Assembly (NCBI GenBank): GCA_003154115.1
Contig: PMCF01000420.1
Span: forward strand, 1-45,890
Direction of reading: 5' to 3'
Source of the DNA: Anaerolineae bacterium
GTDB taxonomy: Bacteria > Chloroflexota > Anaerolineae > Fen-1058
DNA length: 45,890 nucleotides
A program made the position numbers and the translations under genes. Below the pieces are notes generated by a model. It had not been told where the DNA came from. It searched no databases and saw nothing but the letters and a program-made list of their open reading frames with translations. Every line of letters starts with the position of its first letter. Position 1 is the stretch's first letter. Shown here one piece after another: positions 25,103 to 34,079 of this stretch.

Positions 25103-25164
25103 TGCGTGGTGCGTGATCAATGTCGGGCGCGGCAGCGTCATTCCCGCGTGTTGTTGGCGGGAAT
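25086..25164. repeat. TGCGTGGTGCGTAG tandem and ATTCCCGC hairpin
   Basis: TGCGTGGTGCGTAG is followed by a second, near-identical copy (about 25089-25115) that overlaps the stop codon of the MoxR gene. Then come ATTCCCGC (25140-25147) and GCGGGAAT (25157-25164), an 8-bp hairpin of a widespread intergenic type. Nothing else is visible in the 158-bp gap before the DUF58 gene. Confidence 0.5.
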
Positions 25165-25260
25165 CCAGTTGATCATTGGCCAACGTTGCTCGTCATGTAT
25201 TGGATGCCCGATAACGGCACGCTGCGCGGGGCATGATGAGCACGACGACTTTCACCGAAT

Positions 25261-26607
25261 ATGAAAATTGCGCGACGAGTTCCGAATCGAATCACACGCC
25301 TGTGGCGCTTTGCGCGCCCTGAGTGCGATGTCAGCATTCACTTGCGGCAGCGTCTCCTTCTCGTTGCGTGGTTGGTGTTGCTGGCGTGGTTTATCTTCAT
25401 GCCCAATCCGCTCGTGATGACGGGCCTTGTCACATTGGGCAGCCTGCTGCTGATCGGTTACGGATGGACGCGCTCGCTTGCTAAGCGCGTGACCACCCAG
25501 CGCGTGCTGCGTTACTCGGCCGTGCAAGTGGGCGATGAACTGGAAGAGCTGGTGGCGCTTGAAAACCGATCGATGTTGCCCGTGATCTGGGCGGAGTTCG
25601 TCGATCGCTCCACGGCGCCTGGCTATTCGATCTCGGGCGTGCGGATCGTGGGTGGGCGCAAGACGGAGCAGTGGCGCTTGCATACCAGCTGCTCGCAGCG
25701 CGGTGTGTATGCCCTCGGCCCGTGGGAGGTACGGCTGGGCGATCCCTTTGGAATTTTTGAGGCGCGACAGGCTTATCGGCAGCAGACCGAGATTGTGGTG
25801 TATCCGCCGCTAGTAGCTTTACCGCCGGAGATCGCACAACAGCGCCGGGCGATCGGCGATCGCGCCCCTTTGCGGCAGCCTGTGTCGGCGGAAACCATCA
25901 GCGCCATGTCGACGCGCCCCTACGTCATGGGCGATGCGCTGCAGCGCGTCCACTGGCGCACCAGTGCCAAGCGCGACGATTTGTTTGTGAAGGTCTTTGA
26001 GCCGGAAGCCTCAGCGACGATGTGGTTGATTCCTGATCTTGATGCGACGGTGCAGCTAGGTGAGGGCGCGGACTCCTCGCTTGAAAAGATGATCATTCTC
26101 ACGGCGACCATCGCCGCCCGCTTGTTGGATCAGCATCTGGCCGTGGGCGTGATTCTGGACGCGGCGCATAGCCACACGGTTTTGCCGCAAGCCGGATCGG
26201 CGCACCTGTGGACGATTCTGCGCGCGCTGGCGTTGGCGCGTTCAACACCCGATCGGCCTCTGGCGGAAACGTTGGTGCACGCGCGCTCGATCGTTTCTCT
26301 GCGTGATTCGTCGGTGATCCTGACGCCGTCGCTCGATGCGGAATGGATGAAGGCGCTCCCGCATCTATCCGGGGGATCGCGGATGGGCGGCGTCGAAGTC
26401 GTGCTGCTCGATCCGATGTCGTTCGGTGGCTCGATCGGGGCCGAGGGCTTCCGCTCGATGTTGGCCGAGCAGGGTGTGCCCACGCATATTGTGCGTTGCC
26501 AGGATATTCGACCGGCGACGGGCACGTATGGCGCGGTGCGCCGCTGGGAATTCAAAACGTTGGGCACAGGACGCGTGGTGGTGATGCAGACGCCGCGTGG
26601 CGCTTAG
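25261..26607 (+). CDS. DUF58-family membrane protein
   Basis: 448 aa. Two closely spaced membrane helices (about 30-48 and 50-68) precede an immunoglobulin-like and von Willebrand-like region. The DUF58 signature is YVMGDALQRVHWRTSAKRDD (221-240), followed by LFVKVFEPE. These proteins are obligate neighbours of MoxR ATPases and are thought to be their clients or adaptors. It ends 13 bases before the transglutaminase start, so the three genes form one operon. Confidence 0.9.
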   Translation: MKIARRVPNRITRLWRFARPECDVSIHLRQRLLLVAWLVLLAWFIFMPNPLVMTGLVTLGSLLLIGYGWTRSLAKRVTTQRVLRYSAVQVGDELEELVALENRSMLPVIWAEFVDRSTAPGYSISGVRIVGGRKTEQWRLHTSCSQRGVYALGPWEVRLGDPFGIFEARQAYRQQTEIVVYPPLVALPPEIAQQRRAIGDRAPLRQPVSAETISAMSTRPYVMGDALQRVHWRTSAKRDDLFVKVFEPEASATMWLIPDLDATVQLGEGADSSLEKMIILTATIAARLLDQHLAVGVILDAAHSHTVLPQAGSAHLWTILRALALARSTPDRPLAETLVHARSIVSLRDSSVILTPSLDAEWMKALPHLSGGSRMGGVEVVLLDPMSFGGSIGAEGFRSMLAEQGVPTHIVRCQDIRPATGTYGAVRRWEFKTLGTGRVVVMQTPRGA

Positions 26608-26620
26608 GCATTCAACAACT

Positions 26621-28837
26621 ATGATCGACACTCTTCGTGACACTGCGTGGAATCAACTCAAACAGGGCTGGATCACTGGCGCGTTGGTCAGTGTGGTCGT
26701 AGTCGCTTGGCTGCAAGTGATCGCCGCGGCCGATTGGCTGCGCGACGCCAACGTGCTGGTCTCGGCCGCGATCTGCGGCGTGCTGTACGGCTTGCTGCTG
26801 GCCTCGGCACGGTTTCGCGGGCGCACCGCGCTGATCGTCGATCTCGTCACGTCGCTGGGGTTTGCGCTGCTGGTGGTGGGACGAGTGTTGCCCGAAGCAA
26901 AGCTGCTCACCGCGCAGTCCTTCGAGAAAACGATCTGGCTGATGAACGCGCGCACACTCACTGTGCTGGAAGCGCTGCGTGATGACGCGCAGTGGCTGAC
27001 CACGAATTACTTTCCCACCACGCGCCTGTTTTTGTTCTTGAATGTTTTTGCCATGTGGAATGCGGCGGTCTGGCTGATGTGGTGTGTCGCGCGTCGTAAA
27101 CGAGCGCTGCGCGGCGTGTTACCGATTGCGGCGCTCATCGCCTATCACACCAGCCTCGGAAAAGCTGGGCCGTCAGTGCCGCTCTGGTTCATCGCGGGCA
27201 GTGTGCTGTTAATGGCGCGCACCGCGTTCACTTATACTGTCCGCGATTGGGATCGACGCCAGGTGGGCTTTCCTGATCTCATCGGCGAAGACTGGACAGC
27301 CGCCGCCGCGATCTTATCGGTCGTGGTGATTCTATTAGCGGGTGTCAGCACACCTGAATGGCGCAACTCGATGCAGCGCTTCATGGAGTCACTACGCCCG
27401 CCTCCGCCGCCTGCCGAAAAACCCGCTGCGCCCAGCGTCGTTCAAGTCAAGCCCACCGGTGATTACACGGCCAGTTTTGTGCCCAGCATGGGCTATGTAG
27501 GCGATCCGTTTCCCGAATCCACCGAAACAATCTTCTACGTCACGACCAGCGATGCGCCCTCGGGCATGGAGAGCAACGGCGTCGCGAAGCCGCCTACGCA
27601 ACAGCACTACTGGCGGGGCGCGATCTACGATCGGTACACGGGCGCCGGCTGGGAACAGCTCGACGTCAGTGTTGCTGCACCGCAGCCCGAATCCATCGAC
27701 TTGGTCGCACCCGGTCGCTATGCCTTGACTCAGCAATTTCAAATTGTTTCGCTGCAAGACAATCGCTTGTTCGCCGCCGGTCAGCCTGTTGCCAGCAAAG
27801 ACGCTGCGCTGCAAGCCGCGCCCGAGGATGCCACTGCGATCTTGCCACGGGGTCGCCTACCCAGATATGAAATCACGTCGTGGGTGCCTAAAGTTTCTGC
27901 GCAGGAATTAGAAGCCGATACCGCTGCGTATCCGCCCGAGATTGTCACGCGTTATTTGCAGCTGCCTGACAGTGTGCCGCAACGCGTGAAAGATTTAGCG
28001 GCGCGTCTGGTGCAAGGTGCGGCCTCAGCGTATGACAAAGCCATCCGCGTTCAAGAATATCTGCGCGCCACGTATCCCTACAAACTCGACGTGCCTGCGC
28101 CGCCGCCCCATCGCGATGTGGTCGATTACTTTCTCTTCGATGCGCCGGGCGGTTTTTGCAGCTACTACGCTTCGGCGATGACGGTCTTGCTCCGTTCGCA
28201 AGGCGTGCCCGCGCGCGTGGTCGTGGGCTTTGCCGCGGGTGATTACGATGGTTTGCTGCGCCGCTACGTGGTGCCCGCTAATGCCGCGCATTCGTGGGTG
28301 GAAGTGTACTTTCCTACTTACGGCTGGATTGAGTTTGAGCCGACAGCGGCGCGATCAACTTTCGAGTACACGGGTAAAGAAGCGCCACAACCCGATCAGC
28401 TGCTGGAAACCTCAACGACCCGATCGGATGATGCCGCCCCGACGGTGCTTGTGTTCAGCGCGTTAATGGTGTTGTTGATCGGTAGTGGAGGATTCGCTGC
28501 ACTTTATCTGTGGCGACGCCAGCGGTGGTTGCAGTTAGCGCCGGAAGTTCACGCGCGGAAGTTGTACTGGCAGACGCGGCGATCGTTGGCGCAGCTGGGC
28601 GTCGAAGCGACGGGCAGTGCCACTCCCGCTGAATTCCTACACGCTTGCGCCGATCGCTTGATCGATCAACCGCGCTTGCAAGATAGCGTGCAGCGTGTGA
28701 CGGAGTTATACATTCGCGCTGTCTATACCGCTGCATCACCTGATCAAACAGATGTGAGTGCTGTGCGTCGCGTGTGGCGATCCACATGGCGTGCGCGAGT
28801 GAGGTTGCGCTGGCGACGAATACGGCGGAAGAGTTGA
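26621..28837 (+). CDS. TgpA-type membrane transglutaminase-like protein
   Basis: The start is the ATG at 26621 (738 aa). N-terminal membrane helices (about 10-230; DUF3488-like) lead into an extracytoplasmic region with the transglutaminase core: GGFCSYYASAMTVLLRSQG (Cys513), NAAHSWVEVYFP (His557) and GWIEFEPT (acidic Glu573 where cysteine proteases of this fold have Asp or Glu). A helix at about 604-628 (FSALMVLLIGSGGFAALYLW) and a cytoplasmic DUF4129-like tail follow. In Pseudomonas TgpA this architecture is essential; its reaction in the envelope is not settled. The MoxR and DUF58 partners lie immediately upstream. Confidence 0.92.
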   Translation: MIDTLRDTAWNQLKQGWITGALVSVVVVAWLQVIAAADWLRDANVLVSAAICGVLYGLLLASARFRGRTALIVDLVTSLGFALLVVGRVLPEAKLLTAQSFEKTIWLMNARTLTVLEALRDDAQWLTTNYFPTTRLFLFLNVFAMWNAAVWLMWCVARRKRALRGVLPIAALIAYHTSLGKAGPSVPLWFIAGSVLLMARTAFTYTVRDWDRRQVGFPDLIGEDWTAAAAILSVVVILLAGVSTPEWRNSMQRFMESLRPPPPPAEKPAAPSVVQVKPTGDYTASFVPSMGYVGDPFPESTETIFYVTTSDAPSGMESNGVAKPPTQQHYWRGAIYDRYTGAGWEQLDVSVAAPQPESIDLVAPGRYALTQQFQIVSLQDNRLFAAGQPVASKDAALQAAPEDATAILPRGRLPRYEITSWVPKVSAQELEADTAAYPPEIVTRYLQLPDSVPQRVKDLAARLVQGAASAYDKAIRVQEYLRATYPYKLDVPAPPPHRDVVDYFLFDAPGGFCSYYASAMTVLLRSQGVPARVVVGFAAGDYDGLLRRYVVPANAAHSWVEVYFPTYGWIEFEPTAARSTFEYTGKEAPQPDQLLETSTTRSDDAAPTVLVFSALMVLLIGSGGFAALYLWRRQRWLQLAPEVHARKLYWQTRRSLAQLGVEATGSATPAEFLHACADRLIDQPRLQDSVQRVTELYIRAVYTAASPDQTDVSAVRRVWRSTWRARVRLRWRRIRRKS

Positions 28838-28865
28838 GCGCGCAGTGAGATCACCCTCATCTTGG

Positions 28866-28974
28866 TCTTCTCCCTTCCCGTGTCCGTGGTAGCGGCGGGA
28901 CGGTTGGCCGCGAAGGGAGAAGATTAAGATGCGCTCCCTCGCCCTGTTAGGGAGAGGGTTGGGGTGAGGGTCTA
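28866..28974. repeat. Intergenic hairpin repeats between convergent genes
   Basis: TCTTCTCCCTTC (28866-28877) and GAAGGGAGAAGA (28912-28923) are perfect 12-bp inverted arms around a 34-nt loop. A second part contains CCCTGTTAGGGAGAGGGTTGG and GGGGTGAGGG. The CCTCTCCC/GGGTGAGG wording recurs at 45320-45378. It may act as a bidirectional terminator between the transglutaminase and the VOC gene. Confidence 0.6.
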
Positions 28975-29433
28975 TCACGCCGACCACGCCTGCAACTCGA
29001 TCACATTTCCTTCCGGATCGCTGACGTAGCACCAAGTCACTTTCGCCCCTGAAGCAATTTGCAGCGTGACGACATCTCCCACCGGCTGACCTCCGGCCGC
29101 TAACACCTCGGTGCGAGCCGCGGCCACATCCTCTACCGCAAACGCGAGATGCCCCCAGCCCGGACGATTGACCGCCGTCGTTGGTCGATCCGCCAATTGG
29201 TTGTACTGAAAGATCTCCACGGTCGGGCCGCTATCGCCGTAACCCGGCAGCCGCAGATGCACGCCTCGCAGCGCCGCCCCCGGAATGCCTGTTCCGGCCT
29301 CCAGTGCCTCGCCCTTGAGATCGCGTTCGGGCGGAACGGGTGTACAGCCGAAGACATGCTGATAGAAATTAGCGAGGGTGCGCCAATCGGCGGCGATGAG
29401 ATTGGTGTGAACGTACTTGGCTTGTAAGGTCAT
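28975..29433 (-). CDS. VOC-fold (glyoxalase/dioxygenase superfamily) protein
   Basis: 152 aa. Two beta-alpha-beta-beta-beta modules of the vicinal oxygen chelate fold. Putative metal ligands at the four canonical places: His9 (VHTNLIA), Glu73 (TVEIFQY), His95 (WGHLAF) and Glu146 (GNVIELQ). The His-Glu-His-Glu set is complete, so a metal-dependent enzyme such as a lyase, isomerase or dioxygenase is likely, rather than a plain binding protein. Glyoxalase I cannot be told from relatives. It sits alone between two repeat elements. Confidence 0.85.
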   Translation of the reverse strand: MTLQAKYVHTNLIAADWRTLANFYQHVFGCTPVPPERDLKGEALEAGTGIPGAALRGVHLRLPGYGDSGPTVEIFQYNQLADRPTTAVNRPGWGHLAFAVEDVAAARTEVLAAGGQPVGDVVTLQIASGAKVTWCYVSDPEGNVIELQAWSA

Positions 29434-29453
29434 GTCGAAATCCTAAGAATTTA

Positions 29454-29524
29454 GGACGCGGATTCACGCGGATTTTCGCGGATACGAAGGAAATATCGGC
29501 GTTCATCGGCGTTCATCTGCGTCC
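29454..29524. repeat. 71-bp inverted element with 10-bp periodic repeats
   Basis: The left half contains CGCGGATTCA, CGCGGATTTT, CGCGGATACG in tandem at 10-bp steps, and the right half TCGGCGTTCA, TCGGCGTTCA, TCTGCGTCCC at the same step. The ends GGACGCGGAT and ATCTGCGTCC are inverted with one mismatch. The pattern is like the arms around the GxxExxY gene at 35651-36167 but encloses no gene. Confidence 0.6.
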
Positions 29525-29534
29525 CCAAAATCAT

Positions 29535-30764
29535 TCAATCCACGGAGGCCGGATTAGCCGCCACCGCGCGATCGGGTAAAGTGCGCCGCAGTCGCATGAT
29601 CGCCGCAAAGGCCGCGAGGTTTCCCACCAGACTCATGAAAACCAAAGGCGTCATCGCCTGTGGGCCGACGCCTTTCATCACTTGACCCACCACCCACGGC
29701 AGCACCATGAAGCCCAGGCTGTCGCCCAGCAGAATGATGCCGCTGACGCGCGACGTCAAGCGCACCGATTGTCCGGCCAGCGTAAAACCGCTGGGCCAGA
29801 TGGGGGCCATGCAGAAGCCCAGCGCCGCGGCCAGAATCCAGACAAAGGTGATGCTGGGTTGAATGATCAACGACATTCCTAAGATGGTGAGACAGCCCGT
29901 CAAGGAGGCGGCAATCAGCTGCTGTGGCTTGAAGCGGATCGCCAGTGGAATCGAAGCCATGCGGCCCAGCGTGAAAGTCAGCCAAAATCTCGACGTGAGG
30001 TAAGCGGCAGTCTTTTCGTCCATCGTTCCATCGGCAAACCTAATCGTTGTGGCGTAGCGATAAATCCAACCCGAGAAAGCAATCTCTGCGCCCACGTAGA
30101 AGAACAGGAAAGCCATCGCCGCGATGACCACACCGTAGTTGATGCGCGTTTTTTCTTCCGCCGTCGTAGTGGTATGTTCATGCTGCGGATTCCGCTTCAG
30201 TGAGAGCATTACCAACCCGGCCAGACCACTAAAGGCCGCCAGCACCCAGAAGGCGTAACGATAGCCGTCGGGAATGTCGATCACTTCTGCGACCAAGCTC
30301 GGCGCGAGGGACGCACCGAGACCAAAGAAGAAGTGCAGTGCGTTCATGTAGGGGCTGCTCTTTTCTTTGTGCGTCCAAACCAGCAGTGTATTCGCGCCCG
30401 TGTTGATGAAGCCGTCGGTCAAGCCTTTGAAGCCTACGACGATGAGCAAGATCCCGGCAGAGGGGATCACGGGATACAATGCGATGAGCGCGGCGGAGGC
30501 CAACTGCGCGATACCCAATGCGCGGTGTCCCCGCACCCGATCGAACAGGCGGCCACCCAACAGGGTGCCCAGCAAAGCGCCAACGGCGCTGACGGTGAAT
30601 ACTGCACCTAGGTCCTCGGTGATCGTTTGAGTTTGATTGGCCAATGAGGGTAGCGTAGGTCCCACCAGCCCGATGCTCAAGCCGAGGCAGATGAACAACC
30701 AGTAATACATCATGGTCGAACGCATCGCGTCGGTGCGGATAAAGGACATGAAACGAGAGTTCAA
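29535..30764 (-). CDS. MFS transporter, FucP/sugar-type
   Basis: 409 aa, TTG start at 30764 chosen because AAGGAG lies 5 bases upstream; an ATG at 30749 has no such site. Twelve membrane helices, with the MFS loop motif GGRLFDRVRGHR between helices 2 and 3. The sequence style (GLVGPTLPSLA, GFKGLTDGFINTGANTLLVW, LHFFFGLGASLAPSL) fits the fucose/MFSD4-like branch, so a small sugar or related solute is the likely substrate, but direction and specificity cannot be read. The ribosome site overlaps the stop codon of the tandem GNAT gene (TAAGGAG), so this is the last gene of the operon. Confidence 0.9.
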   Translation of the reverse strand: MNSRFMSFIRTDAMRSTMMYYWLFICLGLSIGLVGPTLPSLANQTQTITEDLGAVFTVSAVGALLGTLLGGRLFDRVRGHRALGIAQLASAALIALYPVIPSAGILLIVVGFKGLTDGFINTGANTLLVWTHKEKSSPYMNALHFFFGLGASLAPSLVAEVIDIPDGYRYAFWVLAAFSGLAGLVMLSLKRNPQHEHTTTTAEEKTRINYGVVIAAMAFLFFYVGAEIAFSGWIYRYATTIRFADGTMDEKTAAYLTSRFWLTFTLGRMASIPLAIRFKPQQLIAASLTGCLTILGMSLIIQPSITFVWILAAALGFCMAPIWPSGFTLAGQSVRLTSRVSGIILLGDSLGFMVLPWVVGQVMKGVGPQAMTPLVFMSLVGNLAAFAAIMRLRRTLPDRAVAANPASVD

Positions 30765-30773
30765 AATGGCTCC

Positions 30774-31695
30774 TTACACTGCTTTTGAAAACCAGACCTT
30801 GCTGGATTCTAGTTGAAAACCCGCCGATTGGGCTGCCGCTTGCATTGCTACATTCTCGCTGCTGGTTCCCAGAGTAGCATATGCCAAACCACGTTCGCGC
30901 AGCAAGTGCAGGCCGGTCAATATCAACGCGCGCGCCAAGTCCCTGTTTTTGAAAGTCGGGATGCACGCCGATGGGATCGGTGTAGCCTTCATGGCGGCCG
31001 GTGACGGCGTTTTCTTCGGCAGGTATGCCGCAGACACAGAAACCCGCCAGCCGGCCATCCGGTGCGACGGCGGCCAGATCGAGTTCGGGTAGATAGTCCG
31101 GCCCGCTCATCATCGCCCGACGTTCCTCTACCGTCATGTTGTCAGTGCCAAACGCCGCGCGATGCAGGGCTACCAGCGCGTCGACTTCTGCGGAGCCGAT
31201 AATCGATCGGATGAAGAAGCCCGTGGGTAGTTGTGGATCGGGAATGGGTTCGCTGAGCGAACGAATGAAGCGCAGCGTGCGCAGTGTTTGCGGTTGAAAG
31301 CCGTGCCGGGTCAGCCACGCCATACGCGCGGTGTCCTCTTCACGGCACACCGCATCGAGCGTCACGTCTTCATCGCCCGCCTGAGGCGCACGTTGAAGAC
31401 ACGCCACGCCCCACTGCAGGATGGCTTCGTCGAGATCGGCTGAAGCTGCACCCGGATCGAAATCGAACAAGAGATTGTTAAAGGCGTCGACCAACGCGAA
31501 AGCCATCATGCGATCGGACGGATCGAACCACAGGCGAGTGCTGGCTTGCAGATGGGACTGGCACAGCATCTCGCGCAGATCGGTCGCGCTGGGGTAATCA
31601 CCCACCCAATCGGCTGGGCGCGCCACTGGCAAGAGATCGATCATCTTGGTCAAATCGGTTTCGCCAGCATAGAGCCGACTGATGTTGGAGTTCAT
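30774..31695 (-). pseudogene. Tandem GNAT acetyltransferase, frameshifted
   Basis: Read as one gene it would give about 307 aa with two GNAT folds: a degenerate N-terminal one (1-150) and a C-terminal one (about 158-307) with acetyl-CoA motif A GVHPDFQKQGLGAR. The frame breaks exactly there: the upstream frame continues as VDIDRPALAART, whereas the real C-terminus ALILTGLHLLRERGLAYATLG lies in another frame. The break is at the alternating run CGCGCGCGCC (30927-30936); one extra CG pair would restore the frame. This may be a real mutation, a slippage-prone site or an assembly error. The gene starts 6 bp after the methyltransferase stop, and its own stop overlaps the MFS ribosome site. Substrate unknown. 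Confidence 0.85.
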
Positions 31696-31701
31696 ACGCA
31701 G

Positions 31702-32544
31702 TCACTTGCTCGCTACAATCGCGATGAGGTCTTTCTGCCGTTCGTCGGGTTGGCCGATGAGCGACGGGTAAAACGTGATGTCGCTGAAGCCGGCGGCTTG
31801 CACCAGTGTGCGATACTGTTCGTCAGTATAGGCTTGCGTACTGATGGAATGCGGCGTCACTTCTGCGGTTTCGGCGTCGATGATGTAGAAGCGCTCAATG
31901 GCTACAGCCTGCGCCTCGTCCCAGAAACTTTCGAACAAGACCGCGTGCGGTCGATCGGAGAACAGACCTTGATCCAGCGTGTACCAGGTCGAGCGTTGAT
32001 GTCCTTGTCGCTGTACGTCCGCAAAAGTAGAGACTTCCAGCAGCAAACGTCCGCCTTCGTTCAGGGCCGCGTGCGCTTTACGCAGAATGCGCTGCGCATC
32101 TTTCGGTCGAAAGACATTCAATTCGCCGAAGATGAACATGGCCAGTTCGTAGCTCGCGCCATATTCGGCGAGACGCACATCGCCCAGCCGATAGTCACAT
32201 GCCAGTTGTTGAGCATGAGCGACCTCGCGCGCATACTCGATCGAGGCCGGAGAAAAATCGATGCCCACGCAGGTGTGGCCGCGTTGAGCCAGACGGCTGC
32301 TATACAGGCCGGGGCCGCAGCCTAGATCGAGCACGCGGCTCGATCGGTTGTGGAGTATCTCGCGCTGAATCCACTCGACGTGCTCTTCGATGATCGTGGT
32401 GCGGCGGCTGGCCGCATCGTGCGCTTGCGAGAGATGCTCGCGCAGCATACGCCGGCTGAAGTCAGGATCGTGCCAGGGGATTTTGTCAGCTTCGGCCCAG
32501 GGCACAGGAACGGGGGTGCGCTGCAGTAGATCAAATAAGTTCAT
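31702..32544 (-). CDS. SAM-dependent methyltransferase
   Basis: 280 aa, class I Rossmann methyltransferase. Motif I VLDLGCGPG (71-79), the acidic residue of motif II in CVGIDFSPASIEYA, a GDVR motif, and LNEGGRLLLEV as motif IV-VI region. The N-terminal extension (PWAEADKIPWHDPDFSRRML) is typical of small-molecule methyltransferases. It overlaps the preceding kinase gene by 4 bp (ATGA) and is followed 6 bp on by the GNAT gene. The combination kinase, methyltransferase, acetyltransferase and transporter suggests modification and export or import of a small molecule, but this is inference. Confidence 0.88.
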   Translation of the reverse strand: MNLFDLLQRTPVPVPWAEADKIPWHDPDFSRRMLREHLSQAHDAASRRTTIIEEHVEWIQREILHNRSSRVLDLGCGPGLYSSRLAQRGHTCVGIDFSPASIEYAREVAHAQQLACDYRLGDVRLAEYGASYELAMFIFGELNVFRPKDAQRILRKAHAALNEGGRLLLEVSTFADVQRQGHQRSTWYTLDQGLFSDRPHAVLFESFWDEAQAVAIERFYIIDAETAEVTPHSISTQAYTDEQYRTLVQAAGFSDITFYPSLIGQPDERQKDLIAIVASK

Positions 32545-32945
32545 GGTGATACTCCAGGAGATTGCGAAATGCGGGAAGCGATGAACCGGTCAACCCGATC
32601 GGCGACTTCTTGGGGAGTGAGATCATCGGTCGGCAGGTAGAGATCGCAGGCCGCGCGCGCTTCGCGTAAGCGATGGATTTGCTCCTGGTGTTCGGCCAGC
32701 GTCCAATCCGATCGGCCCTGCCGCGCGTTGGCGGTTTCCGGTTCCGTATCGAGGAAGATCAGCACATCGGGGTAGCCGCGCAGTTTCCACAGATCACGGA
32801 TACTGGAGTGTTCCTGCGCCACCACGCGCACCTGCGTATAACCGCGTGCCTGCAACTGGGTGCGCAGCGTGCTCTTGCCGGCAGCACACGGCCCGACAAT
32901 GACGATGTGCCGGTGAAGGTGAGGATCATCGCCCATGCGCGTCAA
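32541..32945 (-). CDS. Small P-loop kinase-like protein
   Basis: 134 aa. IVIVGPCAAGKST (14-26) is a Walker A P-loop, and YPDVLIFLDTEPET looks like the second nucleotide-associated strand with an acidic residue. RQGRSDWTLAEHQEQIHRLR resembles the lid helix of adenylate/shikimate-type kinases. At 134 aa it is short for a complete kinase. It overlaps by 4 bp both the RCK protein gene before it and the methyltransferase after it, so it is tightly co-translated. Substrate unknown. Confidence 0.75.
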   Translation of the reverse strand: MTRMGDDPHLHRHIVIVGPCAAGKSTLRTQLQARGYTQVRVVAQEHSSIRDLWKLRGYPDVLIFLDTEPETANARQGRSDWTLAEHQEQIHRLREARAACDLYLPTDDLTPQEVADRVDRFIASRISQSPGVSP

Positions 32946-34069
32946 TGGGTGTGCGCGCGTCCCAGCAGGCGCTTGAAGACGTTGGAGTTGGAACGCGGGT
33001 GCTTGGCGCTGTTGTGATTCATGCCGCCGATTTGTCCTAATGTTTCCAGGGTGGCGAAGACCACGAGCGTATCACCCGCGTTGATGAGTTCGTCGTAAGC
33101 GGGATGCAAATGCAGTTCATTGTTGGTCTGGTGCATCACGATCGTCATGTTGTATTTTCGCTCGGCATCTTCCATCGTCATGCCCAACAACGGCGAATCA
33201 CTTTCGGCGCTGATCTGGCTGACGTGCAGGAGCGTACCGCCCACATAGAAGGAGTAATCGATGTGCGCGCGCGTGGCCGCTGCCGCAAACGCCGGAGCGG
33301 CTAGCGCTGACATGCTGAACGCCGTATGAATCCCAAAGCCCTTTTCGACCTTGCTGGCCAGTGTTTCATCGAACATGCGCAGCACCACTTTGATGTCCGG
33401 GTGCATTTCGCGCGCATCCAGGGCAATGTCGAGGTTGGCGAGTTCGTCCTGCGTGCAGCAGATCACCGCGGAAGCGCGTTCGATACCGGCTTTGCGCAGC
33501 ACGACGCGCTGCCGGGCATCGCCGATAATCACGGGCACATCGCGCTCGCGCGCCGAAGCGATGAAGTCCTTATCGGGTTCCCGCTCGATCGCGACTACCG
33601 ACTGCCCGAATTCCAGCAGCTGCAGCGTGACGCGATAGCCGAGCTTGCCCAGGCCGCACACAATGATATGGTCAGAATACATCGAAGCCAAAGCAACCTC
33701 CCAGTCTTGTCCGCGCGCCGATTTGTTGAACAACTTCACGCCCAGATTCGCCGCGCCGGCGCTTAAGAGCATAATCCCGATGACGGGCATGATGAAAAAA
33801 AAGATTTGCAGATAGAACGGTTCGGGAAAAGCCGTATTGGCCTGCAAAAAGATCATCGACAGAATGAGGAAGATCGATTCGACCGGGCCGGGGTTATCGG
33901 GAATTTTGGAAATATCGGCCAGAAACCAGTAAAGCAGGCCAAAGAAGATCAGCGTGCCGATGAAGAGCAGCACGGGGCGGCTGAAGGCGCGCAGCAACAC
34001 GCGAAAATCGCGCCAGTTCTTTCTGATTTTTTGCTGCCGGGTGCGGCGACGGATATGGGTGGAGGACAT
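32942..34069 (-). CDS. RCK/TrkA-type membrane protein without K+ filter
   Basis: 375 aa. Two membrane helices (about 33-53 and 86-113) surround a pore-like stretch, followed by a Rossmann RCK/TrkA-N domain (HIIVCGLGKLGYRV, GxGxxG at 139-144) and a TrkA-C-like domain (about 270-345; SPLLGMTMEDAERKYNMTIV, INAGDTLVVFA). The architecture is that of a two-helix K+ channel with a cytoplasmic NAD or nucleotide sensor, but the selectivity filter TVGYGD is missing; the corresponding stretch reads FLQANTAFPEPFY (74-86). It may conduct another ion or act as a sensor. It is the first gene of the five-gene operon and lies after a terminator. Confidence 0.85.
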   Translation of the reverse strand: MSSTHIRRRTRQQKIRKNWRDFRVLLRAFSRPVLLFIGTLIFFGLLYWFLADISKIPDNPGPVESIFLILSMIFLQANTAFPEPFYLQIFFFIMPVIGIMLLSAGAANLGVKLFNKSARGQDWEVALASMYSDHIIVCGLGKLGYRVTLQLLEFGQSVVAIEREPDKDFIASARERDVPVIIGDARQRVVLRKAGIERASAVICCTQDELANLDIALDAREMHPDIKVVLRMFDETLASKVEKGFGIHTAFSMSALAAPAFAAAATRAHIDYSFYVGGTLLHVSQISAESDSPLLGMTMEDAERKYNMTIVMHQTNNELHLHPAYDELINAGDTLVVFATLETLGQIGGMNHNSAKHPRSNSNVFKRLLGRAHTH

Positions 34070-34079
34070 ACACCACAGA

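Noticed and set aside
23969-25183. 404-codon open frame opposite the MoxR gene
   Set aside because: Its sequence is Arg/His/Gln-rich and mirrors the MoxR codons; only its last 24 codons are meaningful, and they belong to the MalK-like pseudogene.
26597-26620. GTG start for the transglutaminase overlapping the DUF58 stop
   Set aside because: The ATG at 26621 precedes the first membrane helix directly, and the extra eight residues look non-coding.
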